Part shown: positions 56,583 to 64,000 of the stretch, one piece after another
Layout of the letters: every line of letters starts with the position of its first letter
Numbering within the stretch: position 1 is the first letter of the stretch
From: Leptolyngbya sp. PCC 7375
GTDB taxonomy: Bacteria; Cyanobacteriota; Cyanobacteriia; Phormidesmidales; Phormidesmidaceae
Reading direction: 5' to 3'
Assembly (NCBI RefSeq): GCF_000316115.1
Contig: NZ_JH993797.1
Location: 1,164,486-1,228,485, forward strand
DNA length: 64,000 nucleotides
Notes under the pieces: generated by a model
What the model was told of the DNA's origin: nothing
Seen by the model: only the letters and a program-made list of their open reading frames with translations
The model's database searches: none
Program-made: the position numbers and the translations under genes

Positions 56583-57029
56583 ATGGAAAAAGTATCAACA
56601 CAGCAAACACTAACGCTGAAGCAGAATTTGGTTGCCCTCTCATCTGGCCTCTTATTTGGTCTAGGGTTAGGTCTATCCCAAATGATTGACCGAGAACGGA
56701 TACTGGGCTTTTTAGATATCACCGGCAATTGGGATCCCGCATTGTTATTTGTCCTGGGGGGTGCTGTGGGCGTCACTGTCATCGCATTCCGATTTGTTTT
56801 ACGGTTACCCTCTCCAATTTTTGCTACTGCCTTTAGATTGCCAACCTATAAAGAGGTTGACCTACCTCTGGTGTTGGGGGCGGCTATTTTTGGTATTGGG
56901 TGGGGCATTGCAGGCTATTGTCCAGGACCTGCAATTGTTGCGTTGATCTTAAAATCATGGAGCCCCATGATTTTTCTGGCTGCTTTTGTTGCTGGTTCTT
57001 TCACCAGTCAGCTGATCAACCGTAAATAG
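56583..57029 (+). CDS. YeeE/YedE-family membrane protein, second half
   Basis: A 148-residue membrane protein of the same family (DUF6691-type partner). It has about four helices and GAAIFGIGWGIAGYCPGPAIVAL near residue 113, with the conserved cysteine in GYCPGP. Together with the first half it forms the sulfur-compound channel. The genes are 5 bases apart and surely co-transcribed. Confidence 0.88.
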   Translation: MEKVSTQQTLTLKQNLVALSSGLLFGLGLGLSQMIDRERILGFLDITGNWDPALLFVLGGAVGVTVIAFRFVLRLPSPIFATAFRLPTYKEVDLPLVLGAAIFGIGWGIAGYCPGPAIVALILKSWSPMIFLAAFVAGSFTSQLINRK

Positions 57030-57200
57030 GACCGTTTTTAAGAAAGTTGAGCCAGTCCAGCCGAGCTGCCAGGGCATGGTCATTGGTCAACTTTACTGTA
57101 GAGCCCATACTTGCTTCACTTGTTAGCTCTACATAAAACTCTGGCAAAAGCTTTAGGAAAAGAGACCTTAAGATAGATTTGGAAAAATAGTTGATTAAAT

Positions 57201-57226
57201 CACTATTTAGTTATATAGTATATAAA
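57201..57226. promoter_or_regulatory. AT-rich candidate operator/promoter before the DUF302 gene
   Basis: CACTATTTAGTTATATAGTATATAAAG-type sequence sits about 65 bases before the DUF302 start. It includes AGTTATATAG, a two-mismatch version of the GGTTATATGA motif before yeeE. It probably marks a second promoter under the same regulator. Confidence 0.4.
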
Positions 57227-57287
57227 GAATCTAGACTTCACATTAGTCCGATACATTTCTCACAAATCACGCCAAAACACATCAGCC

Positions 57288-57704
57288 ATGTATCATTTTA
57301 GTAAGACGATTAAGGCTTCCTTTGATGAAGCTATAGCCCAGGTCACTGAAGCACTTAAGGCTGAAGGAATGGGAATTTTAACCGAAATTGATGTGCAAGC
57401 GGCTTTTAAGAAAAAGCTAGGCGCTGATTTCCGTAACTATAAGATTCTCGGAGCCTGTCATCCGCAGGTGGCCTATAACATGCTACAAACCGATGACAAA
57501 GCCGGGGTACTCTATCCCTGTAATGTTGTTGTTCAAGAACATGAGAATGGGCAGGTAGAAGTCTCAGCTGTGGATCCACTAATTATGTTTTTGATGATCC
57601 ATAGTCCTCAGGCTAAAGAGATTGCCTTAGATGCCAGTCAAAAGATGCAAGCTGTCATGGACCGCTTGCCCGCAACGATGCCAGTTGCTGCCGGAGTTGT
57701 ATAG
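57288..57704 (+). CDS. DUF302 family protein
   Basis: A 138-residue DUF302 protein with EAIAQVTEALKAEGMGILTEIDVQ near residue 14 and KILGACHPQVAYNMLQTDD near residue 55, where the single cysteine and histidine lie. DUF302 proteins often sit with YeeE, rhodanese and DUF2892 genes in sulfide or thiosulfate operons; their function is unproven. It is probably cytoplasmic. The DUF2892 gene follows by 43 bases. Confidence 0.88.
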   Translation: MYHFSKTIKASFDEAIAQVTEALKAEGMGILTEIDVQAAFKKKLGADFRNYKILGACHPQVAYNMLQTDDKAGVLYPCNVVVQEHENGQVEVSAVDPLIMFLMIHSPQAKEIALDASQKMQAVMDRLPATMPVAAGVV

Positions 57705-57747
57705 AACAGATCACGTATTACATAGAAAATCAGGAGGGTTAAGTCCC

Positions 57748-57966
57748 ATGTTTAACAATGTTGGTACTATAGATCGTCTGTTGCGGACGCTCGTAGCAAT
57801 CGTATTGCTCTATTTCGGCTTGCTCATCTATGCCGACTCAACCTTAGGCATTGTGTTAGATGTTGCCGGTGGAATTGCTTTATTCACAGGGGTCTTTGGC
57901 TCCTGTGCCCTCTATGGCCTGTTGGGCATTAATACCCGTAAACCTAACCAGGATTCTCCCACATAG
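57748..57966 (+). CDS. DUF2892 (YgaP-like) small membrane protein
   Basis: A 72-residue membrane protein with two helices, starting MFNNVGTIDRLLRTLVAIVL and ending with the GSCALYGLLGINTRK motif typical of DUF2892, the membrane part of YgaP sulfurtransferases. ATG at 57748 follows an AGGAGGG ribosome-binding site. It completes the sulfur-type gene group; a terminator follows. Confidence 0.88.
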   Translation: MFNNVGTIDRLLRTLVAIVLLYFGLLIYADSTLGIVLDVAGGIALFTGVFGSCALYGLLGINTRKPNQDSPT

Positions 57967-58009
57967 ATAGTTCCGATTCAACACTTTCCTCTCTTTCTTA
58001 AAGCAAACG

Positions 58010-58053
58010 CCCGTCTGGAGTTTCTATCAATACTCCAGCACAGGCTTTTTTAG
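58010..58053 (+). terminator. Terminator after the DUF2892 gene
   Basis: CTGGAGT (58015-58021) pairs with ACTCCAG (58032-58038), with an outer GCC/GGC pair possible, and the structure is followed by CTTTTTTAG. It lies about 45 bases after the last gene of the yeeE-DUF302-DUF2892 run. Confidence 0.75.
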
Positions 58054-58060
58054 TTGTTCT

Positions 58061-58100
58061 TATCGGCCACCGCTTGGCGTAATTTACTCAGCATCCATGT
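58061..58100 (-). mobile_element. Short IS1595 transposase relic
   Basis: TCGGCCACCGCTTGGCGTAA at 58062 is identical to a stretch inside the IS1595-type transposase at about 16336 in this window, and the next 20 bases are clearly similar. Nothing else of the element remains. This is a fragment left by deletion or recombination. Confidence 0.75.
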
Positions 58101-58196
58101 GGTCCACTTAGCCGATTGGAAAGCCAGTTTTGTGTTGGTTTTGAAGGGTGCGATCGCATTCCAAGTCCGAATTCAGCCGTAACCCTAATTAAAAAT

Positions 58197-58232
58197 GGAC
58201 ACCCTGGTAGAGATTGCCCTACCAGGGTGTCC
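58197..58232. other. Perfect 14-bp hairpin of unknown role
   Basis: GGACACCCTGGTAG at 58197-58210 pairs completely with CTACCAGGGTGTCC at 58219-58232 across an 8-base loop. There is no T-run after it on the plus strand. It may be the target of the neighbouring IS110 element, an orphan terminator, or part of a lost gene. Confidence 0.7.
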
Positions 58233-58653
58233 TTCGATATCGGGAGCAGCTAGCCAAATTCTCTTATCAAACAGCAGGAGAAGCTCGATGAATTACAACT
58301 TAAATAGTTGAGAATCAAACGGAGCTGAAGCTTATAAAAGTGTTGCTGGACAATGCCTATTGAGGCTAGCAGAGAGTATTGGGTATGGGATGGAGCGGGT
58401 TGAAAGTGGTGCGATGATATCGCACCCTTGTATTTGGGATTGGTAAGCGATAATACTCTCAGGAGTGACTCTGGATGCACCCTCAAGCCAACTGAGCTTG
58501 CTACGTAGATAAAGAGCCTCCTGATAATTACCAATCCCCATCGCCCCAGCAGACTGGACAGTATGACAGGGTCTTCCCATTGAGGAAATCACCCAGCATT
58601 TGCAAGGATAGCGCTGAGAGTGATGTGTTTTCAATACCCTAGGCATCTACACC
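58233..58653. other. Non-coding leader of the IS110 element, candidate bridge RNA region
   Basis: There is no credible gene in these 421 bases. It precedes the IS110-type recombinase. In the IS110 group a structured bridge RNA is encoded in the long non-coding end of the element. Several small inverted pairs are visible, such as GGTGCGATGATATCGCACC at 58410-58428, a 7-bp stem. The left end of the IS cannot be located without a second copy. Confidence 0.45.
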
Positions 58654-59631
58654 ATGACTGAATCGTATATCTCGTTAGGCATCGATATTAGTAAAGCGAG
58701 TTTTCATGTAGCCTTGCTCAAAGGAAAAAAACAGTCCAAGTATCAGCAATTTACGAATGATGAAGATGGGTTTACAAAATTGTGTCAATGGCTAGATCAG
58801 CAAGGCATTGACCAGGTGCATGGGTGTCTGGAGGCCACCAGCATTTATGGGCATGCCTTAGCGCTCCATCTTTATCAGCAGAACCATCGGGTCAGTATTG
58901 TTAATCCGATGCGGCTCAAAGGGTACGCCAAAAGTCAATTAACGCGCACCAAAACAGATCGTGCCGATGCTAAATTAATTGCCTAATTCTGTCGTGACCT
59001 CAAGCCAGCTCCGTGGCAACCTTCTGAGGCAGAGGTGATGACCCTGCAAGCGTATACACGACGATTAGGGGCTCTCGACCAAATGCTCACTCAAGAAAAG
59101 AATCGTCTTAAAATCTCTCCTGACGAATTGAGAGAAGATATTAAAGACCATCTTGCCTTTCTCAAGGAGCAAGTGAAAACGGTAAAAAAGCGATTGCTCA
59201 AGCATATTCAACGTCATAACAATCTTAAAGAACAACATTCTTTATTAACAACAATTGTGGGTGTTGGTGATGACACAGCAGCTCGAGTCCTAGCTGAAAT
59301 TGGATCTCTTGAACACTTTGATTCAGCCCGTCAACTGGCTGCGTTTGCAGGACTAACACCCCAAGAACATGAATCGGGAACCTCAGTAAAGGGCAAAACT
59401 CGCTTGTGTAAGATTGGGAATCGTCGCTTGCGAAAAGCGCTTTACTTCCCGGCGTTGGTTTTATTACAACACTGTCCACAGGCTCAGGCATTTCGTGAGC
59501 GCTTATTGGCGGCAGGCAAATGCAAGATGCAAGTGGTGGGAGCATTGATGCATAAGCTTATCAGAGTCATTTATGGGGTCCTCAAATCTGGAAAACCTTT
59601 TGACCCTGATAAACTTTTGCCAGCCACTTGA
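58654..59631 (+). pseudogene. IS110-family transposase with an in-frame stop
   Basis: The gene codes an IS110-type DEDD recombinase of 325 codons. The RuvC-like part begins with SLGIDISKASFHVALLKG and has LEATSIYGHALALHLYQQNH and TKTDRADAKLIA. A TAA at 58984-58986 interrupts it right before FCRDLKPAPWQPSE; the expected codon is CAA, so one C-to-T change explains it. The C-terminal Transposase_20 part is intact (TIVGVGDDTAARVLAEIGSL and QLAAFAGLTPQEHESGTSV). The element's right end lies near 59651. Confidence 0.85.
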
Positions 59632-59662
59632 CAATATAGGATCCAGAACAGTATCTACGCTT

Positions 59663-59776
59663 ACTTACCGCTAAGGTAAAGAGCGCTATACAGAGGGCTT
59701 GGTGGTGACGGCGACCGGCTCCACGTCGGGGGGCGGGTAACTCTTGAAAGGCTTCTACAATCGCTAACGCGCTCAT
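59663..59776 (-). mobile_element. ISAs1-family transposase N-terminal relic
   Basis: On the minus strand, 38 codons from 59776 read MSALAIVEAFQELPAPRRGA and then GRRHHQALCIALFTLAVS, the standard N-terminus of ISAs1-family transposases. Similarity stops at 59663, next to the right end of the IS110 element, so that insertion or a linked deletion probably cut it. Confidence 0.75.
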
Positions 59777-59849
59777 TCTTGGCTAGGCCTCAATCGACAC
59801 ACTCCTTTACTCTAGAGACTTACGTCCTATTATGCCTAGAATGAAATAG

Positions 59850-60059
59850 CCCTGGGAGTTACCCAGCAAACGGCATCGTCCTGTCGACAAAGATAGTGGC
59901 TATACCAGCTATATTGAGCGATTTAACAACACAATGCGGCAGCGGATATCTCGATTGGTGCGCAAAACATTATCCTTCTCGAAAAAGCTTGAAAATCACA
60001 TTGCTGCAATTTGGTATTTTATTCACCACTACAACGAACAAATACGTCGTAAACAAGTG
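59850..60059 (+). mobile_element. IS1-family transposase C-terminal relic
   Basis: Plus-strand codons from 59850 read WELPSKRHRPVDKDSGYTSY, then IERFNNTMRQRISRLVRKTL and HIAAIWYFIHHYNEQIRRK, a typical IS1-family DDE transposase end. A TAG stop precedes it and the frame then runs into IS110-like sequence. No N-terminal part is left. Confidence 0.8.
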
Positions 60060-60103
60060 CATCAAGCTTCTTTTTCTCCATCCTTTCCTTAATAACACTA
60101 CCC

Positions 60104-60281
60104 AGGCTCAGGTATTTCGTGAGCGTCTATTATTGGCGGTAGGCAAGAGAAGAGCAAGAGCAAGTGGTAGGAGCACTGATGTATAAGCTTATCAGAGCTA
60201 TTTATGGGGTACTCAAATCTAGACAACCTTTTGACCCTGATAAACTTTTGCTAGCCACTTGACAGGTAGGATTCAGAACAG
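60104..60281 (+). mobile_element. Second IS110 copy, 3' end only
   Basis: CAGGCTCAGGTATTTCGTGA and the following 170 bases repeat the end of the IS110 element at 59479-59651, including CTTTTGACCCTGATAAACTT and the shared flank TAGGATTCAGAACAG (TAGGATCCAGAACAG in the first copy). Small indels have broken its frame. The shared flank helps to place the right end of the element. Confidence 0.8.
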
Positions 60282-60308
60282 CATACACCTGGTTACTTCA
60301 CTTTCCAA

Positions 60309-60665
60309 TTAAGCAATATATTCCACCATATCATTTTGAATTGCGTAAGATTCTGTTCCATCCAAATTGCTTAACAATAACAATTTCAAATTATTTAAAA
60401 ACACAATTTCCAATATTGAATCTTGTACGTAATTGCAAGATTCAATGCTATTACCAAGCAAACATATTAATTCTTTAGAAGAATTAGGATCTTCAGCTGT
60501 TGCATCTAAAGAGAATTTTTCTGAATGAATCTTAAATGCACATTCAATTGAAATTTTGACATGGTTGGTGAAGTTTAGTGACACATGAAATTGGCCAATA
60601 CAAATCTGTAATAATTCTTGAGAAACTAGTACATTATTCAAGCTGCTTACATCTAGAATCTGCAT
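60309..60665 (-). CDS. Probable immunity protein for the Rhs toxin
   Basis: A 118-residue protein directly downstream of the Rhs gene on the same strand. It starts MQILDVSSLNNVLVSQELLQ, has LQICIGQFHVSLNFTNHVKI and ends with DGTESYAIQNDMVEYIA. The layout, an all-beta small domain with LLGxxIES and a final ESYxI, resembles the DUF6188-like family of small proteins. Immunity function is inferred from its place after a polymorphic toxin. ATG at 60665 is chosen because AAGGAG lies 10 bases upstream; an in-frame start at 60704 lacks such a site. Confidence 0.65.
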   Translation of the reverse strand: MQILDVSSLNNVLVSQELLQICIGQFHVSLNFTNHVKISIECAFKIHSEKFSLDATAEDPNSSKELICLLGNSIESCNYVQDSILEIVFLNNLKLLLLSNLDGTESYAIQNDMVEYIA

Positions 60666-60741
60666 AATGCAATTACTCCTTGAATTAGGATTTGATAGTT
60701 GCAATCAAGTAAGAGAGATTGCTTGAAAAGTATCATTTCTG

Positions 60742-60874
60742 ACTCAGTAGGTTGACCTGTAAATTCTGAGGTGCGTTGAGAGAAGCAAAGTGGCTAAACA
60801 CTTTCATAGACAAGGGGGCTATCGATTTCGTGGCCTTTAATTTAGCCTGGTCTTTACATGCCAACCTACTGAGT
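60742..60874. mobile_element. 133-bp MITE-like element
   Basis: A 22-bp terminal inverted repeat, ACTCAGTAGGTTG(A/G)C(C/A)TGTAAA, matches at 20 of 22 positions between 60742-60763 and the complement of 60853-60874. The interior is short and has no complete gene. This is the form of a miniature inverted-repeat element or an IS deletion derivative. It lies between the Rhs gene and its immunity gene. Confidence 0.7.
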
Positions 60875-60980
60875 AGGGGTGAAGCATCCAATAGATATGT
60901 TGCAGAAAATCATTAAGATTCCAATCAAATGTTTCGCCTCTAAGCGGAGAGGATATCACATTAGGCTTCTCAAAACTTCT

Positions 60981-63900
60981 CTAAGGTGAAGGTGGTAAGG
61001 GTATATGTGTTTCTTGTTTAGAGCCTGGTTTACCTGTTGCTGGATTTATAGGTTGACCATGTTCATTGTATTGCCTCCAATATCCGTCTGGGTATTTCTC
61101 AGTAGGTCCCATTACTCGAATTGTTTCAGTATTGCCTGATGTACCTGGTAGTCTATATATAACGCCATTACCTTTATCGCTTGGCTCAGCAACGTAACCT
61201 GGTGGAATAATAGGATTTTGTGGCGGATTTGTTGGTTCTCCAAAATTTTTCGGAGTTTGTGATCCCCCAGACTCAAAAAACGGTTTTTCAAGCTCTGGAT
61301 TAGGAAATCTTGGATCAGCATCAAAGTTGTCCATCTCCGACTGCGACTCTTCACCAAAGCCCCCAGGGTAAAGATCTTCGAGATTGACGGGTGGCGTCTG
61401 CAAGATTTCACCCCAATCGACTTGCGGCAGCGGAAGATTGTCCCAAATGGGTCGGTTGGGGTCGAAGTCGGGGTTGTAGCCGCCGGTGACAGTTTCCAGA
61501 CACCACTGAGCGAAGTCTTCAAGGTCATCGCCAGTTAAGCGGGTCTCTTCGGGTTGCAGTGCGTAGTAGAGTGCGAGAGCCCCTACCCCGAGTGCGAAAA
61601 TCCCTAGGCCAGTGGCAGTTAACACGAGTTCACCGCTGGGGTCGGTGTAGTTGGTCGGACTATTGAAGACATAACGATAAAGGTTGGCATCGCCCGCGTC
61701 AAAGCCCAGCGGGTCTTCTGAGAGGAACCGTCCCACCGCCGGGTCGTAATAGCGCGCCCGGTAATACATCAACCCAGTCGCGTCATCCCGCTCTCTGCCG
61801 GTGTAGCCAAAGCGGAAGTCGAAGTCGGGATTCGTTTCGCTCGTCACCTGCCCAAAGCTGTCATAAACGATGCGGTTGAGGATGGTGCCACTGTTGTCGA
61901 TCACATCGCGAACACTGCCCTGATGGTCAGTTAAAGCCCAATGAACCGCTCCATTCGCCGTCTCTTCGGCGAGAATTTGGTCCACATTTGGCCCATGCAG
62001 ATAACGATGGGTTTGATTGCCCGCCTCATCAAAGACCAGGGCGATGTGGTCGCCGTCATAGATAAAGTGCTCCGTGGTTGCAGCGGCAGGGCCGTCCCCA
62101 TCCGAGTCAACCGACTGACTGAGGCGACGGTCCCAGGCATCGTAGGTATAGGTGACGCGCTGAGTCACCGTGGGACCATCACCCTCGCTGACCGCCACTA
62201 GCCGCTGGCGATGGTCCCACTCATAGGTGGTCACCGTGCCATCACTAATGCGAGTCCGCCGAATGCGATCGCCCTCATTGTCATACTCGTAATTAAACAC
62301 CCCATCAGTGGTGAGCTGATTATTGGTCCCCGTCTGATAGCCCGCATTGGTGCGGTTGCCGTTGGCATCGTAGCTGTAGGCTTCATTGTTCTGGGCCGTA
62401 TAGTCCGCCCCGGTCAACTGGTCGCGGTCATCATAGGTGTAGGTGGCCGTCCCGTCTGGCGAGATCAGGGTGGTCAGGCGATTGGCAGCGTCATAGCTGA
62501 GCTGATAGTCGGCAATGGTGGCAGCATCTGTGGCATGGGTAAGCTGACTCAGCCGTCCGCTACCGTCATAGCTGTAGTTAGTGCTGGCAACAGGGGTATT
62601 GCCATCGGCTCCCGCAAACCGAGCCAGCGAAGTCAGCTCACTGGCGACGTTGTAGCCCATCTCGACCCGCTTGGGCTGCACCGCTGTGCCCCCTTGCTGC
62701 ACCTGGGTCATGCGGTCCAGGGCATCGTAGGTATAGTCCGTTGTACCGCTGGGGGTACCGGCAATTGTATCGGTGGTTTGGGTCAGGTTATCGACCGCAT
62801 CATAGGTGTAGCCAAATACGACCTGGGGCACCGTCGGTGCAGTGGTGATGCTTTCTGAGGTTAGTCGGTCGAGGGCGTCAAAGTTGTAGGTGTTACTGCT
62901 CAACACCGTGTCGGTGAGCGTATCGGTATCTTGCACCTGGGTCAGCCGCCCTAGCGCGTCAAAGCCATAGCCAACGGTGCGCTGCACGGCATCTGTCGCA
63001 CTTAACCATTGCTCACTCGTGCGACGGTCGAGGTTGTCGTAGGTAAACTGTCGCGTCTGCCCGTTGCGATCGCTCATCTGAGTCAGGTTATCCATCGCGT
63101 CATAGCCATAGCTGCGGCTAAAGCCTAGAGCGTTAGTATCCTGGATCAGCCGGTTCAGCCCGTCGTAGGCATAGGTCGTCTGGTTGGTCAGCGGATCCGT
63201 CACCGACACCAGATTATCCACCGCATCGTAGCCATACTGTGTGGCCTGCCCCAACGGGTCAATGATGGCAATCTGGCGATTGAGCGCATCGTACTGATAC
63301 TGCGTCGTTTGGCCCAGGGCATCGCTGGTGGCGGTCAAGTTGCTCACCGCGTCATAGCTGTAGCGGGTCAGCGGCGCAATTTGTGCCCCCGCGCCATCGG
63401 GGTCAGGGTTCGTGGTTTGAATCAGGCGATTGCGTCCGTCGTACTGAAAGGTGGTGGTGCGCCCCAAAGGATCGATGAACGCCGTTTGATTATTGGCCGC
63501 GTCGTAGGTATAGCCAGTAACCGGAGCGGCCAACGGCCCAGCCCCATCGGGGTCAGGATCGGTGATCTGGTTCAGCCGGTTGCGAGCGTCGTACCCAAAA
63601 TTGGTCACCCGCCCCAGGGCATCGGTGATCTGGGTCTGGTTGCCCAGTAGGTCGTAGCCAAACTGGGTCACCGGTGCCGTCAGCGCCCCGGCACCATCAG
63701 GATCTGGCTCCGTCACCTCCACCAGGCGGTTCAGTTCGTCATACTGGTAGGCCGTTGTCCGATTGCCAGGGCGGGTCAGCTGCGTTAGCAAATCGACCGC
63801 ATTGTATTGGTAGTCGGTCACCAGGGCAGGCAGCGCTCCAGTCCCGTCGGGGTCGGCGGAGGTGGTTTGAATCAGGCGATCGCGGGCGTCGTACTCAAAC

Positions 63901-64000
63901 TGGGTCGTCACGCCCCGCGCGTTGGTCAGCGCGGTCAGGTTGTTGTCCAGGTCATAGGCGTACTGCGTCACGGGTGCGGCCAGTGGCCCGGTGCCGTCGG
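60981..64000 (-). CDS. Rhs/YD-repeat polymorphic toxin (5' end outside the window)
   Basis: The frame enters from beyond position 64000 and ends at 60981, giving at least 1,006 residues. It has more than twenty YD repeats of the type YDALNRLxQxTDPDGxG and, near residue 760, the Rhs core end: GYTGRERDDATGLMYYRARY, then GRFLSEDPLGFDAGDANLYR and YVFNSPTNYTDPSG. After the core come a hydrophobic segment (LGIFALGVGALALYYAL), an acidic linker and a variable tail with YPDGYWRQYNEHGQPINPAT and a final THIPLPPSP. Rhs cores form a cocoon that self-cleaves and releases the tail as toxin. The tail's activity is not identified. A candidate immunity gene is downstream. Confidence 0.9.
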   Translation of the reverse strand, partial: DGTGPLAAPVTQYAYDLDNNLTALTNARGVTTQFEYDARDRLIQTTSADPDGTGALPALVTDYQYNAVDLLTQLTRPGNRTTAYQYDELNRLVEVTEPDPDGAGALTAPVTQFGYDLLGNQTQITDALGRVTNFGYDARNRLNQITDPDPDGAGPLAAPVTGYTYDAANNQTAFIDPLGRTTTFQYDGRNRLIQTTNPDPDGAGAQIAPLTRYSYDAVSNLTATSDALGQTTQYQYDALNRQIAIIDPLGQATQYGYDAVDNLVSVTDPLTNQTTYAYDGLNRLIQDTNALGFSRSYGYDAMDNLTQMSDRNGQTRQFTYDNLDRRTSEQWLSATDAVQRTVGYGFDALGRLTQVQDTDTLTDTVLSSNTYNFDALDRLTSESITTAPTVPQVVFGYTYDAVDNLTQTTDTIAGTPSGTTDYTYDALDRMTQVQQGGTAVQPKRVEMGYNVASELTSLARFAGADGNTPVASTNYSYDGSGRLSQLTHATDAATIADYQLSYDAANRLTTLISPDGTATYTYDDRDQLTGADYTAQNNEAYSYDANGNRTNAGYQTGTNNQLTTDGVFNYEYDNEGDRIRRTRISDGTVTTYEWDHRQRLVAVSEGDGPTVTQRVTYTYDAWDRRLSQSVDSDGDGPAAATTEHFIYDGDHIALVFDEAGNQTHRYLHGPNVDQILAEETANGAVHWALTDHQGSVRDVIDNSGTILNRIVYDSFGQVTSETNPDFDFRFGYTGRERDDATGLMYYRARYYDPAVGRFLSEDPLGFDAGDANLYRYVFNSPTNYTDPSGELVLTATGLGIFALGVGALALYYALQPEETRLTGDDLEDFAQWCLETVTGGYNPDFDPNRPIWDNLPLPQVDWGEILQTPPVNLEDLYPGGFGEESQSEMDNFDADPRFPNPELEKPFFESGGSQTPKNFGEPTNPPQNPIIPPGYVAEPSDKGNGVIYRLPGTSGNTETIRVMGPTEKYPDGYWRQYNEHGQPINPATGKPGSKQETHIPLPPSP

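Noticed and set aside
56161..57029. YeeE in two halves as a broken gene
   Set aside because: The two-gene form, each half with its own conserved cysteine motif and start codon, is common and normal.
58250..58534. 94-codon minus-strand frame upstream of the IS110 recombinase
   Set aside because: Composition is not protein-like and the region is better explained as the non-coding end of the IS.
59896..60186. 96-codon plus-strand frame
   Set aside because: It is a shifted reading across the IS1 relic and the IS110 3' relic; the real homologies lie in other frames.
61700..64000. Regular repeats that might suggest a CRISPR array or tandem repeat
   Set aside because: The periodicity is that of YD repeats in the Rhs coding frame; units vary in sequence and there are no spacers.
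1..64000. tRNA, rRNA and CRISPR arrays
   Set aside because: I scanned for cloverleaf-like GGTTCGANTCC patterns, rRNA signatures and spaced identical repeats by eye and found none I could support.

Overview
This window comes from a nitrogen-fixing cyanobacterium. The evidence is a cyanobacterial-type nif operon, frequent HIP1-like GCGATCGC sites, cyanobacterial families (ycf46, ycf35, DUF2949, DUF1830), heptanucleotide repeats and a very heavy load of insertion sequences (IS). The genus cannot be fixed from sequence alone; a filamentous non-heterocystous or Acaryochloris/Leptolyngbya-like lineage is a guess.

Layout. (1) 1-12.9 kb: a compact plus-strand nitrogenase assembly island. It holds nifZ, a Mo-nitrogenase C-terminal-family gene, a fused nifEN, nifX, DUF269 and DUF683 genes, nifW, hesA, a small membrane protein, hesB, fdxH, feoA, nifF, a methyltransferase, cysK, modA and a fused modBC. 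Together these cover FeMo-cofactor assembly, Fe-S supply, electron donors, iron, cysteine and molybdate uptake. (2) 13-18.8 kb: an AraC regulator, a MATE exporter, an IS1595-type element, a coupled DUF1830-DUF2949 pair and an alpha/beta hydrolase. (3) 19-27.8 kb: an accessory region with a glycosyltransferase split by an IS, a THUMP methyltransferase, two tandem paralogues of an unknown family, Uma2 genes, and an IS4-type element sitting inside a 79-residue gene next to recQ. (4) 27.8-36.3 kb: recQ, a ribbon-helix-helix regulator with an 18-bp palindrome upstream, ycf46, ycf35, an ArsR regulator and part of the Nit1/MSMEG_0565-0570 nitrogen-starvation gene set. (5) 36.6-55.3 kb: one giant gene cut by three independent IS insertions, one of which carries a nested serine-recombinase element. 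(6) 55.5-58 kb: a degenerate Nudix protein and a YeeE/YeeE/DUF302/DUF2892 sulfur-type operon. (7) 58-60.3 kb: a graveyard of IS fragments around an IS110 element with a nonsense codon. (8) 60.3-64 kb: an Rhs/YD-repeat protein that runs off the window edge, with a variable C-terminal toxin-like tail and a probable immunity gene downstream.

Main result. Every insertion in the glycosyltransferase, the 79-residue gene and the giant gene can be removed computationally by deleting the IS plus one target duplication (8, 9, 10, 8 and 9 bp). In each case the reading frame is restored exactly. The giant gene rebuilds to a continuous frame of about 3,695 residues with LamG, beta/gamma-crystallin and PKD-like repeats. 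The serine-recombinase element is flanked by a 7-bp repeat and its removal restores the IS4 transposase frame at the junction. These insertions are therefore probably recent, and the window records a burst of transposition.
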